Shown piece after piece: positions 52,152 to 61,357 of a DNA stretch of 64,000 nucleotides; positions within the stretch are counted from its first letter, which is position 1; each line of letters opens with the position of its first letter. The position numbers and the translations under genes are program-made. The notes beneath the pieces are model-generated. The model saw nothing but the letters and a program-made list of their open reading frames with translations, was not told the DNA's origin and ran no database searches. Where the stretch lies: assembly GCF_012516375.2 (NCBI RefSeq), contig NZ_CP051204.2, positions 6,758,001-6,822,000 on the forward strand, written 5' to 3'. This DNA comes from Chitinophaga oryzae. GTDB taxonomy: Bacteria > Bacteroidota > Bacteroidia > Chitinophagales > Chitinophagaceae.

Positions 52152-52906
52152 CCCGGCCCCAGCTGCTGCTGGTAGACGATAACCAGGAAATCCTTGATTT
52201 TATCGCCGACGACCTGCAGGACAAATACCACATCATTACCGCAAAGGACGGCGTCACCGCGCTGGGCATCCTGCGCGACAGCGCCATCCAGCTGGTGGTC
52301 AGTGATGTAATGATGCCGGAAATGGACGGCTTTGAGCTGTGCCGCCAGATTAAATCAGATGTGGAATACAGTCATATCCCCGTAATACTGCTCACCGCCC
52401 GCAATACCCTCCAATCCAAGATCGAAGGCCTCGAACTGGGCGCCGACGCTTACATCGAGAAACCTTTCTCTCCTGCCCACCTCGAAGCACAGATCGCCAG
52501 CCTGCTCAGCAACCGGCAAAAAGTACGCGACCATTTCGCCACTTCCCCCGCCGCACATATCCGCAGCATGGCCATCTCCCGCGCCGACGAAGCTTTCCTC
52601 GACAAGCTGCATGAGATCATCCTGCAACATCTCACCGATGTCAATCTCGATGTGGAAGTCCTTGCCGATAAAATGAATATGAGCCGTCCTACCCTGTACC
52701 GCAAGATAAAGGTCATCTCCGACCTTACCCCCCATGAACTGATCAGCCTTACCCGCCTCAAAAAAGCCGCTATGCTGCTGGACAGCGGTTATTATAAAGT
52801 CAATGAAGCTGCCGAAATGACCGGTTTCGCATCGCTGAATAACTTCAGCCGTAATTTTCAGAAACAGTTCGGGATGCTGCCATCGGAGTACCTGGCGAGG
52901 AAATAG
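52133..52906 (+). CDS. Response regulator with AraC DNA-binding domain
   Basis: The 257-residue protein has a receiver (residues about 1-125, phospho-Asp58 in VVSDVMMPEMDG) and an AraC double helix-turn-helix (about 150-257), with YKVNEAAEMTGFASLNNFSRNFQKQFGMLPSEYL. It overlaps the end of the sensor kinase gene by 19 bp in another frame and starts at its own ATG. This is the output half that a fused hybrid regulator would carry in one protein. It should bind upstream of the divergent GH43-GH2-GH127-SusCD operon. Confidence 0.93.
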   Translation: MEKHIITRPQLLLVDDNQEILDFIADDLQDKYHIITAKDGVTALGILRDSAIQLVVSDVMMPEMDGFELCRQIKSDVEYSHIPVILLTARNTLQSKIEGLELGADAYIEKPFSPAHLEAQIASLLSNRQKVRDHFATSPAAHIRSMAISRADEAFLDKLHEIILQHLTDVNLDVEVLADKMNMSRPTLYRKIKVISDLTPHELISLTRLKKAAMLLDSGYYKVNEAAEMTGFASLNNFSRNFQKQFGMLPSEYLARK

Positions 52907-53056
52907 TTTGTTACTTTTCGCTTGTCAACCCCCTGAAAAAATAATATATTAGCGAAGTTCAGCGATTCGACAATTGGCTTTAACACATTATGCCGGGGCG
53001 TTTACACGCACTGACATAACCGTACATTACGCAATCTATAAATCGATTTTTACTGT

Positions 53057-55291
53057 ATGCATCTACCGAAATTGATTATTGACCTGGCATTGATCCTTGG
53101 AGCGGCAGGTATTATTACACTATTATTCAGGCGGCTGAAACAGCCCATGGTATTAGGTTACATCATCGCCGGCTTTATCGTGGGCCCTAACTTCCACCTT
53201 TTCCCCTCCATCAGCGACGGGGAGAGCGTAAAAATATGGTCTGAGATCGGCGTTATCTTTCTGTTATTTTCCCTTGGCCTTGAATTCAGCTTCAAAAAAC
53301 TGATGCGTGTGGGAGGCACGGCGGCAATTACCGCCTTCACTGAGATAGCCTGTATTACCGTGGCCGGATATTTCACCGGTCAACTGATGGGCTGGAGCAC
53401 CATGGACAGTCTCTTTCTCGGCGGGCTGCTCGCCAGTTCGTCCACGACTATCATCATCCGCGCTTTTGATGAACTGGGCATCAAGAAAAAACCCTTTACC
53501 AAAATCGTATTCGGCGTATTGGTGATAGAAGACATTGTAGTGATCCTGTTGATGGTATTGCTTTCCACCATGGCGGTCAGCAAACAGTTTGAAGGCTCCC
53601 AGATGTTGTTCACCATTGCCAAACTGATGTTTTTCCTCGCGGTATGGTTCCTGGCAGGCATCTTCCTGTTGCCTACTTTCCTGAAAAAAATGGAGAAATA
53701 CATGAACAGCGAAACGCTGCTCATCCTCAGCATCGCCCTCTGCCTGGGCATGGTGATACTGGCCACGCAGGTAGGCTTTTCTGCGGAACTGGGTGCGTTT
53801 ATCATGGGGTCCATCATCGCGGAGACTACCTCATCTGAAAAAGTAGAACACCTCATACAACCGGTAAAAGATCTGTTCGGCGCTATTTTCTTTGTGTCTG
53901 TGGGGATGCTCATCAATCCCGAGATGATCATAGAATACCGCTGGCCCGTGCTGTGGATTACACTGCTGACTATCTTCGGTAAATTTATCAGCACCTCTAC
54001 GGGCGCGCTTTTATCCGGCCGGCCGCTGAAAGAGGCGGTGCAGGTGGGAATGAGTATGGCGCAGGTAGGCGAGTTTGCCTTTATCATCGCCACGCTGGGC
54101 GTGACGCTTGGTGTCACCAGCGATTTCCTGTTCCCCGTGGCGGTGGGTGTTTCCGCGGTAACGACCTTCACCACGCCGTATATGATCCGTTTCTCCACAC
54201 CGATGTACAACTGGCTGTCGAAGATCATCCCGGAAAAATGGCTGCTGGCGCTCAACCGCTACTCTGCCAGTTCACAAACGCTGCAGGCGGAAAGCGATTG
54301 GCGCATTGTGCTCAATGCCTACCTGAAAGTGATCATTCTCAACAGTGTGGTGCTGATTGCCATCATTCTGCTCAACACCTATTACGTAGGGCCTTTCATC
54401 GCAAAATATGTGGAGAACCAGCTGCTGGCCAAACTGATTGCCGTGATACTGGCTATCGCCATGATGGCGCCGTTTATCTCCGCGCTCACCATCAAAAAAG
54501 TACAGGGCATCGCCTATAAAGCGCTGTGGCTCGACTCCAAGTACAACCGCGGTCCGCTGGTAGTGGTGGAAGTTATCCGTAACGTGATAGCGGTACTGTT
54601 GGTAGGTTTCCTGCTCAACCAGTTCTTTCCTTTCTGGCAGGCATTGCTGGGCACTTCGCTGGTGATGCTGCTGGTGCTGCTGGCGTTGCGTCAACAGCTG
54701 CAGAAATATTACAACCGCATTGAACACCGTTTCCTTTCCAACCTGAACGCCCGCGAAGAAGCAGATGCCGCCAAAAAAACGCCGGCAGCCGATCTGCTGC
54801 CCTGGGATGCACAGGTCTCTGAAATAGAGATCAACCCCTGGTCTTCACTGATCGACACGCCGCTGGTAGACCTGCAGCTACGGGAAAAGTACGGCATCAA
54901 CGTAGGCGCTATCAAAAGAGGGAACATCACCATCTACGCCCCCACCCGGCAGGAAAAACTGTTCCCGAATGACGTGATCGTGGCCATCGGTACGGAAGCG
55001 CAGCTGGAAGAGTTCAACCGCGTAGTGAACACGCTCGTGGTCGAAAGAAGCGACGACATGGCAGACGACAACGTAGGCCTAACCAGCATCGTGGTAGATG
55101 AACACAATGGCCTGAAAGGACAGACCATCCGCAGCTCCGGCATCCGCGAAAGGACCAATGCTCTCGTGGTAGGCATCGCCCGCGGTAGCGAACGTATCCT
55201 CAACCCGCCATCTGATATGGCTTTCGAATGGGAAGATGTAGTGTGGCTGGTGGGAGACCGGAAGAAGATTTCAGAACTCGCGAAGAAATAA
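53057..55291 (+). CDS. CPA2-family cation:proton antiporter with RCK_C domain
   Basis: The 744-residue protein has about twelve transmembrane helices of the KefB/KefC type (PMVLGYIIAGFIVGPNFHL, SLGLEFSFKKLMRVGG, LFLGGLLASSSTTIIIRAFDELG). Two soluble C-terminal regions follow, the second being an RCK_C/TrkA-C-like regulatory domain (about 650-740). It should exchange potassium or sodium for protons across the inner membrane. The C-terminal domain may sense a nucleotide or ion. It stands alone with a 150-bp upstream region and is convergent with aconitase. Confidence 0.92.
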   Translation: MHLPKLIIDLALILGAAGIITLLFRRLKQPMVLGYIIAGFIVGPNFHLFPSISDGESVKIWSEIGVIFLLFSLGLEFSFKKLMRVGGTAAITAFTEIACITVAGYFTGQLMGWSTMDSLFLGGLLASSSTTIIIRAFDELGIKKKPFTKIVFGVLVIEDIVVILLMVLLSTMAVSKQFEGSQMLFTIAKLMFFLAVWFLAGIFLLPTFLKKMEKYMNSETLLILSIALCLGMVILATQVGFSAELGAFIMGSIIAETTSSEKVEHLIQPVKDLFGAIFFVSVGMLINPEMIIEYRWPVLWITLLTIFGKFISTSTGALLSGRPLKEAVQVGMSMAQVGEFAFIIATLGVTLGVTSDFLFPVAVGVSAVTTFTTPYMIRFSTPMYNWLSKIIPEKWLLALNRYSASSQTLQAESDWRIVLNAYLKVIILNSVVLIAIILLNTYYVGPFIAKYVENQLLAKLIAVILAIAMMAPFISALTIKKVQGIAYKALWLDSKYNRGPLVVVEVIRNVIAVLLVGFLLNQFFPFWQALLGTSLVMLLVLLALRQQLQKYYNRIEHRFLSNLNAREEADAAKKTPAADLLPWDAQVSEIEINPWSSLIDTPLVDLQLREKYGINVGAIKRGNITIYAPTRQEKLFPNDVIVAIGTEAQLEEFNRVVNTLVVERSDDMADDNVGLTSIVVDEHNGLKGQTIRSSGIRERTNALVVGIARGSERILNPPSDMAFEWEDVVWLVGDRKKISELAKK

Positions 55292-55312
55292 TCACGCAAA
55301 AGGAGAAAGTGA

Positions 55313-55430
55313 GCAAAGAGCGCTAAGATTATTATAAGCGAGCAGAGAAAACAAAGGAGCGGAGACCAAAGCTGATCTCCGCTCCTTTGCTTTCTTATAT
55401 ATCTTAAAACATAATCTTAGCGCTCTTTGC
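55313..55430. repeat. Nested inverted repeats between convergent genes
   Basis: Outer arms of 20 bp, 55313-55332 and 55411-55430, are exactly complementary (GCAAAGAGCGCTAAGATTAT). Inside lies a second hairpin of 14 bp, CAAAGGAGCGGAGA at 55352-55365 and its complement at 55376-55389, with a 10-nt loop followed by CTTTCTT. The inner hairpin is a good terminator for the antiporter gene, while the outer arms end exactly before the aconitase stop. It is possibly a repeat-derived bidirectional terminator. Confidence 0.8.
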
Positions 55431-58166
55431 CTACTTCGCTTCTTTGCGGGACAAAAACGCGCGCAGCACATATTGCAGTATACCGCCGTTTTTATAATAC
55501 TCAATTTCGATAGCGGAATTCAGCCGGCATTTGGCCTGGAAAACGACCGGGTCACCGGTGGCAGGTGTAGCCGTTACCGTTACAATTTTACCGGGTGTCA
55601 GGTCTTCTGCGATGCCGGTGATGGAATAGGCTTCCGTGCCATAAAGCCCCAGGGAAGCGGCTGTCTGGCCATCCACGTATTCCAGTGGCAATACGCCCAT
55701 GCCTACCAGGTTACTGCGGTGGATACGTTCATAACTTTCCGCAATAACGGCTTTTATACCCAGCAGGTTGGCGCCCTTGGCCGCCCAGTCACGCGAAGAA
55801 CCGCTGCCGTATTCTTTTCCGGCGAGAACGATCAACGGCACTTTGGCTGCGGCATACTGCATGGCGGCGTCATACACCGGCAGCACCATGCCCTGCGGCA
55901 TCAGGGTGGTAAACCCGCCTTCTTTGGGCGACAGCGCATTTTTGATGCGTACGTTGGCAAAGGTACCGCGGACCATCACTTCATGATTCCCCCTGCGGGA
56001 GCCGTAGGAGTTAAACATCTTTGGGTCGATGCCGCGGTCTATCAGGTATTTACCGGCAGGCGTGTCTGCTTTGAAAGAGCCGGCGGGCGAAATATGGTCG
56101 GTAGTAACTGAATCGCCCAGCATCAGCAGCACGCGGCCGTCAACAATATCTTCGGCGGCTGACGGCGTATCCGGCAGGTCGTGGAAAAACGGCGCTTCCT
56201 TGATATAGGTAGAGTCGTTGCTCCAGTGATAATCCTGCCCTGTAGGCGCCAGTAGGCCCTGCCACTGGTCATCCCCGTCAAAGATCACCGAATAGGTATT
56301 TTTAAAGTCTTCCTGTTTCACGGCGGCGGCAACGGCTTCGTTGATCTCGTCCTGTGTAGGCCAGATGTCCCGCAGGAATACCGGTTCACCGTTCGGGTCA
56401 TACCCCAGCGGATCGTTGAGCAGGTCCACATCTACCCGGCCAGTAATGGCATAAGCTACTACCAGCAGCGGCGATGCAAGGAAATTCATCTTCACCTGCG
56501 GATGTACGCGCGCTTCAAAGTTACGGTTGCCTGACAGCACAGAAGCCACAATCAGGCTGCCTTTGTCCACTGCTTCAGCGATATGCGGCGGCAGCGGGCC
56601 ACTGTTACCAATACACGAAGTACAGCCATATCCTACTACGTGGAAACGCAACGCCTCCAGTTCGTAGAGCAAACCGGAACGTTTCAGGTATTCTGTCACC
56701 ACGCGGGAACCAGGCGCCAGGCTTGTCTTCACCCAGGGCTTCACGTACAGGCCGCGGCTGATCGCTTTTTTAGCTACCAGCCCGGCGCCTATCATCACAC
56801 TCGGATTGGAGGTATTGGTGCAACTGGTGATGGCCGCAATAGCGATAGCGCCATCGCTCAGCACATATTCTTCATTTTTCAGTTTGATGCGTACCGATTT
56901 CAGGTAGTCCACTTCCACCGCCACTTCTTCCGTGTGTTTCTGGATCTCGTAGGTGAATGCGGTACCGGAACCACCTTCTGACAGCCACGCCGTGTCGCGG
57001 CGTTTGCCTTCTGGGGTGTACATCCTTTTAAACTCCTTGTTCAGCAACGTTTCGAATTCCGAATGCAGGTCCTTCACCAGGATACGGTCCTGCGGCCGCT
57101 TAGGGCCTGCTACGGCGGACTGCACCTTCGAAAGGTCGAGCTCTATCACATCTGAGTAAGTGATGTTTTCGTTGCCATGACGCCACAGCATATTTTCCTT
57201 GCAATAGCTTTCCACCCGTGCCACCACTTCTTCGGGGCGGTTAGTGCGGCGCATATATTGCAAAGTCTGTTCGTCGATCGGGAAGTAGGTCACGGTACAA
57301 CCGAATTCGGGCGACATGTTGGATATAGTGGCCCTGTCGGGTACGGAGAGATGGTCGAGCCCATCACCGAATACTTCCACAAATTTATCCACCACGCCGT
57401 ACTTGCGCAGCAGTTGGGTGATGGCCAGCACCATATCGGTGGCAGTAACGCCCTCTGTCAGCCGTCCGGTCAGCTTCAGACCGATCACCTGAGGACAGGA
57501 GAAATAAATCGGTTGCCCCAGGATGGCGGCTTCTGCTTCAATACCGCCTACGCCCCAGCCCAGCACTCCGATACCATTCACCATGGGCGTATGGGAGTCG
57601 GTCCCTACCAGCGAATCGGGGAAAGCCCACCCATCGCGGGAGATCACGCCGTGTGCAAGATATTCCAGGTTTACCTGGTGGCAGATGCCCATGCCCGGCG
57701 GCACGACCGTAAAATTATCGAAAGCTTGTTGCGCCCATTTAAGCAGCTGATACCGCTCTTTGTTACGCTCGTACTCGTAGGCCACATTTTTTGTGTAAGC
57801 GTAGTCCGTAGCAAAAAAATCAACCTGTACGGAGTGGTCCACCACCAGGTCTACCGGGATGGCCGGGTTGATTTTAGCACCGTCTTTTCCCCGACGGATG
57901 ACTTCTGCGCGGATCGAGGCAATATCCACCACGGCGGCCACACCGGTAAAATCCTGCATCAGCACACGCGCCGGCTTAAAAGGGATCTCCTTGTCGGGCG
58001 GTGTAGGCTGCCAGTTGACCAGCGTCTCCACATGTTCATCGGTGATAGCGAAATTGTCGTGATTGCGCAATACGTTTTCCAGTAAGATCCTGATGGAGAA
58101 AGGTAAACGGGATATCTGCCTGCCTTCCTTTTCCAGTTTGCTGAGAGATGCTATACGTTCGTTCAT
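55431..58166 (-). CDS. acnA: Aconitate hydratase A
   Basis: The 911-residue protein converts citrate to isocitrate in the TCA cycle using a 4Fe-4S cluster. Cluster cysteines are in AAITSCTNTSNPSVM and VGYGCTSCIGNSG; the swivel-domain stretch GKEYGSGSSRDWAAKG lies near the C terminus. Length and motifs match the AcnA/IRP1 type rather than AcnB. It is a single gene. Its control region contains an AATTACG inverted-repeat element, and the divergent methyltransferase gene starts about 172 bp away. Confidence 0.95.
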   Translation of the reverse strand: MNERIASLSKLEKEGRQISRLPFSIRILLENVLRNHDNFAITDEHVETLVNWQPTPPDKEIPFKPARVLMQDFTGVAAVVDIASIRAEVIRRGKDGAKINPAIPVDLVVDHSVQVDFFATDYAYTKNVAYEYERNKERYQLLKWAQQAFDNFTVVPPGMGICHQVNLEYLAHGVISRDGWAFPDSLVGTDSHTPMVNGIGVLGWGVGGIEAEAAILGQPIYFSCPQVIGLKLTGRLTEGVTATDMVLAITQLLRKYGVVDKFVEVFGDGLDHLSVPDRATISNMSPEFGCTVTYFPIDEQTLQYMRRTNRPEEVVARVESYCKENMLWRHGNENITYSDVIELDLSKVQSAVAGPKRPQDRILVKDLHSEFETLLNKEFKRMYTPEGKRRDTAWLSEGGSGTAFTYEIQKHTEEVAVEVDYLKSVRIKLKNEEYVLSDGAIAIAAITSCTNTSNPSVMIGAGLVAKKAISRGLYVKPWVKTSLAPGSRVVTEYLKRSGLLYELEALRFHVVGYGCTSCIGNSGPLPPHIAEAVDKGSLIVASVLSGNRNFEARVHPQVKMNFLASPLLVVAYAITGRVDVDLLNDPLGYDPNGEPVFLRDIWPTQDEINEAVAAAVKQEDFKNTYSVIFDGDDQWQGLLAPTGQDYHWSNDSTYIKEAPFFHDLPDTPSAAEDIVDGRVLLMLGDSVTTDHISPAGSFKADTPAGKYLIDRGIDPKMFNSYGSRRGNHEVMVRGTFANVRIKNALSPKEGGFTTLMPQGMVLPVYDAAMQYAAAKVPLIVLAGKEYGSGSSRDWAAKGANLLGIKAVIAESYERIHRSNLVGMGVLPLEYVDGQTAASLGLYGTEAYSITGIAEDLTPGKIVTVTATPATGDPVVFQAKCRLNSAIEIEYYKNGGILQYVLRAFLSRKEAK

Positions 58167-58182
58167 ATGCTATATTTTTATC

Positions 58183-58276
58183 AATTACGAATTGCGAATT
58201 ACGAATTGAGTGCTCGCTTATTGAGCGCTTCCTGGCACCGCTTTCCGATAGTAAGCCCAATTCGTAATTCGTAATT
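58183..58276. repeat. AATTACG inverted-repeat element, copy 3
   Basis: Arms of 18 bp, 58183-58200 and 58259-58276, match with one mismatch (AATTACGAATTGCGAATT against the reverse complement of AATTCGTAATTCGTAATT). An internal hairpin of the type GYGCTC / GAGCGC sits between. The element occupies the divergent control region of acnA and the methyltransferase gene. Confidence 0.7.
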
Positions 58277-58337
58277 GGATCTACTGCATCCTTAATGCGC
58301 ACGTAAGCCTTATATTCAATAAAAATAACCATTTCTG

Positions 58338-59171
58338 ATGACCCATAAGTTAAAAGTTCCCGCTACTTCGAGACTGGTATTGGAACAGGCTATCAGACTA
58401 TACACCAGCCCACTGGAACAGGCCTATGTCAACGCTATTGATTTCAGTGAGACGAGCCGGCTTTCCCGCGACCTCACCCGCGCCTATCCGCCGGCGGCAG
58501 ATATGATCTGTTACCGCAAGCAGGCAGTCCGCGAAGTAATACGGCAACGGATGGAACAGTATCCTGTACAACAGGTGCTGATCCTTGGCGCAGGACTGGA
58601 CCCGCTGTCGCTTTACCTGCTGGAAAATTACCCCCGCCGTATCAGCCGTATACTGGAGGTGGACAACGGTTATATCGAAGAGAAGAAAAAAATCTATGAA
58701 GATATCCTGCATACAACAGTACCACTGTATTTTCTGCACTGCGATCTGACCGATACTGTTTTACTGAACAAGATGCTAAAGCAGGCAGGATACGTGCCGG
58801 AAGAACCAGCCATCGTTATTTTTGAAGGCGTCATTCATTATATCAGCAATGAAGCCTGTGTACAGGTCATGCAGCTGTTGACCACGCCTATGCAACACCA
58901 CCTCGGCGTCATGGATTTTTCGCTGTCCTTAACGGAAGTTCCGGACAACTACCTGGTGTACCATCGTAATTTGTTGAAGGTGATGGAGACCCATCTCAAC
59001 ATGACTGCCAATCTCAATACCCGGCAACAGGTCCGCGATATGATAGGGCGCTTTGGGCGGCTTGTACACCTGGAACCGCTCTGTGAAACAGAGAAAAAAC
59101 TTACCGGCGCCAACCGCATTTTTCTTCAGCCGGGACACGGCATTATAGAAATGGCCGTTTTCAATTTGTAA
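58338..59171 (+). CDS. SAM-dependent methyltransferase, LCM/PPM1-like
   Basis: The 277-residue protein is a class I methyltransferase of the leucine carboxyl methyltransferase/YktD group. The SAM-binding motif is VLILGAGLDPLSLYLL (about residues 75-90), followed by an acidic residue in ILEVDNGYIEEKK. The LVIFEGVIHYISN-type block (IVIFEGVIHYISNEA) is typical of that group. Substrate is unknown, often a small molecule or polyketide-like acid. It is divergent from acnA and appears to be monocistronic. Confidence 0.88.
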   Translation: MTHKLKVPATSRLVLEQAIRLYTSPLEQAYVNAIDFSETSRLSRDLTRAYPPAADMICYRKQAVREVIRQRMEQYPVQQVLILGAGLDPLSLYLLENYPRRISRILEVDNGYIEEKKKIYEDILHTTVPLYFLHCDLTDTVLLNKMLKQAGYVPEEPAIVIFEGVIHYISNEACVQVMQLLTTPMQHHLGVMDFSLSLTEVPDNYLVYHRNLLKVMETHLNMTANLNTRQQVRDMIGRFGRLVHLEPLCETEKKLTGANRIFLQPGHGIIEMAVFNL

Positions 59172-59449
59172 AGCCACCACTGCAGACAGGATAACTCTTT
59201 CCTACGGCCACCTGTTCACCGATCATAGCGTGATAACCACCAGCCCTTTCGCAGCCGCTGCTGCCGTCATCCGCACCGGCGGCTCGTTCCACGGATGATT
59301 GGCGAACGCAAACTTTCCCCTGACCACAGGCTGCCGCCTCTTTTTAAACCGCGACCGGAAAATGACGTGTATTCGTCTTCGTTAGTCAAACCACATCGGA
59401 TGAATGAATAGCCTGCCCACAGTGGTGTTTCACCGCGGGCAGTGGTTGC
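59172..59449. other. Intergenic gap with a possible short coding remnant
   Basis: Nothing convincing is coded here. On the minus strand a frame is open for about 50 codons from roughly 59380 to the stop at 59223, with a plausible-looking end (GKFAFANHPWNEPPVRMTAA then a hydrophobic strand). It has no start codon or known match, so it may be the 3' remnant of a lost gene. A stem-loop with GTGGTG / CACCGC and CTGCCC / GGGCAG lies at about 59415-59445. Confidence 0.3.
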
Positions 59450-61246
59450 TTATCTCACCAGCAGGCGTTTTCCGCGCGCCATCAACCGCAACAGGCGGGT
59501 ATTGCCGAAGAAAGCGGAGTGATACCTGGCAGATGCCAGCTGCCTTTCGCTGTAGGTATGCAGGATAGCTGCCGCCGTCACCATGCCCTTCAATCGGTTG
59601 TCTTCTGTCACGGCCAGCACGCTCAGCTGATATTTCTCCATTATCTGCGCCACCATGTTAATATCATCGCCCGGCAGCACGAACGGCGCCATGCGTGATA
59701 TCAGTTGCCCTGCCACGGTATTTTCATCAGCCGTGAGCAGCTGCTGCCGGTCCAGGTAACCGGTAAAACGGCCGTCAGCATCAGTCACCAGCAGGTGCCG
59801 CTGATAATAAGTGTGATTATCGAGCAGGATATTTACCTGTGCCACGGTGAACGTATCCCTGACCATCATCTCCGGCTGTACTACCACCATGGCGGCATTG
59901 ATCTGCTGCATCACATCGGGGACATATTCTTCCGGCGCGTTTACTCCTCTGCGGCGGATCTTCTCTGTCATGATAGACCCTTTCATCAAAAAGAAAGAGA
60001 CAAAGTAAGCGGTGGTACAAGCGCCGATCAACGGCAGCAGCCCGTGCGGCTGACCGGTGGTCTCCAGCGCAAATACAATAGCTGTCAGCAACGCACGCGA
60101 CGCACCGGCAAACATAGCCGCCATTCCTATCAGCGCCGCCGTAGCCAGGTTGATGCCGCTGCCCGGAAAAAGCTGCAGCACCGCCACGCCTATCAGCGCG
60201 CCCAAAGCACCGCCGATGGTGAACAACGGCGCCAGCGTGCCGCCGGAAGTGCCGCTGCCCAGCGAAATCACCCACGACAGGTATTTCAACACACAAAGGG
60301 ACAACATCAGCATTAACGGCACATGACCAGCCAGCAGCGTCTTAATGTTATCATAACCTACGCCCATGGTGTGCGGAGCGAAATAACCGATCCCCCCCAC
60401 AGCCACGGCGCCGATCGCCGGCCACCACATCCAGTGGACCGGCAGATGCTCAAACATATCTTCCACCCAGTACACCGACCGGGACACCAATGCCGCTATC
60501 ACGCCAATGGCCGCCCCCATCAATACATAAGTCACCAGCGCGGTGTCTGATACCGCCGGAATAACCGGCATCGCAAACACCGGATCACTCCCGAAAAGCA
60601 ACAGGTGCATACCGGCGCCGGCAATACAGGCCAAAGCCACCGGGATCACCGAGCGCGGGGAAAACTCAAACAGCAACAACTCTATCGCCAGCAGAATGGC
60701 CGCCAGCGGGCTGCCGAAGATGGCCGACATACCTGCGCAGGCGCCCGCTGCCAGCAAAACTTTCCGCTCTGCGGAAGAAATATGGATCACCTGTCCGGTA
60801 AACGATCCCATAGCGCCGCCGGTAGCGATGATCGGACCTTCCGCCCCGAAAGGGCCGCCCGTACCAATGGAAATAGCGGCTGACAAAGGCTTCAGTAACG
60901 TGATCACCGGCGGTATCCGGCTTTCATTCAATATAATGTTCTCCATCGCTTCCGGTATACCATGCCCGCGGATCGCCTTGCTGCCAAAACGCGCCATGAT
61001 ACCCACAATAACACTCCCGATCACCGGCACCATGATCACCAGCCAGCCCAGGTGATGCCCCGCAGGCCCCCGCTCTTCAAAAGAAAACTCCCCGTAAAAC
61101 GACAGATTGGTGATCAGGTCTATAAGGAGCACCAGCCCCTTGGCCACAAAACCCACCAGCACTGCATTCAGCAAAGCCTGCATGCTCAGGTAAAATACTC
61201 TTCTCGATACTTTTCCGGCCTTTTCAGACCTATTTATATGATCCAT
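59450..61246 (-). CDS. ClC-type chloride channel/antiporter with CBS domains
   Basis: The 598-residue protein has the ClC membrane region (about 30-430) and two CBS domains (about 440-580). Selectivity motifs are present: RGHGIPEAMEN, the gating glutamate in GTGGPFGAEGPIIATGG, GSGTSGGTLAPLF and GMAAMFAGASRALLTAIVFALE. Whether it is a channel or a chloride/proton exchanger cannot be told, because the proton-coupling glutamate was not located with certainty. It is divergent from an FNR-like regulator gene and shares a 111-bp control region containing an FNR-type box. Confidence 0.93.
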   Translation of the reverse strand: MDHINRSEKAGKVSRRVFYLSMQALLNAVLVGFVAKGLVLLIDLITNLSFYGEFSFEERGPAGHHLGWLVIMVPVIGSVIVGIMARFGSKAIRGHGIPEAMENIILNESRIPPVITLLKPLSAAISIGTGGPFGAEGPIIATGGAMGSFTGQVIHISSAERKVLLAAGACAGMSAIFGSPLAAILLAIELLLFEFSPRSVIPVALACIAGAGMHLLLFGSDPVFAMPVIPAVSDTALVTYVLMGAAIGVIAALVSRSVYWVEDMFEHLPVHWMWWPAIGAVAVGGIGYFAPHTMGVGYDNIKTLLAGHVPLMLMLSLCVLKYLSWVISLGSGTSGGTLAPLFTIGGALGALIGVAVLQLFPGSGINLATAALIGMAAMFAGASRALLTAIVFALETTGQPHGLLPLIGACTTAYFVSFFLMKGSIMTEKIRRRGVNAPEEYVPDVMQQINAAMVVVQPEMMVRDTFTVAQVNILLDNHTYYQRHLLVTDADGRFTGYLDRQQLLTADENTVAGQLISRMAPFVLPGDDINMVAQIMEKYQLSVLAVTEDNRLKGMVTAAAILHTYSERQLASARYHSAFFGNTRLLRLMARGKRLLVR

Positions 61247-61287
61247 GAAATGAAAAAATGATGCTTTAAAATCAAATTCAACTCAAA

Positions 61288-61307
61288 AATATGATTCAAA
61301 TCATATT
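61288..61307. promoter_or_regulatory. FNR-type palindrome between clc and FNR-like regulator
   Basis: AATATGATTCAAATCATATT is a nearly perfect 20-bp dyad. Its core TGAT-TCAA-ATCA has the TTGAT-N4-ATCAA layout of FNR boxes. It lies 50 bp upstream of the FNR-like gene start and 41 bp upstream of the ClC gene start, so it may serve both. Confidence 0.65.
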
Positions 61308-61357
61308 AATTAGCATTTTTTCTGTAAAAACATTGAAAAAGTATTACTATTGCAACC

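Noticed and set aside
47618..58276. CRISPR-like interpretation of the AATTACG repeats
   Set aside because: The repeats are inverted pairs at three distant sites, not regularly spaced direct repeats with unique spacers, and no cas genes are near.
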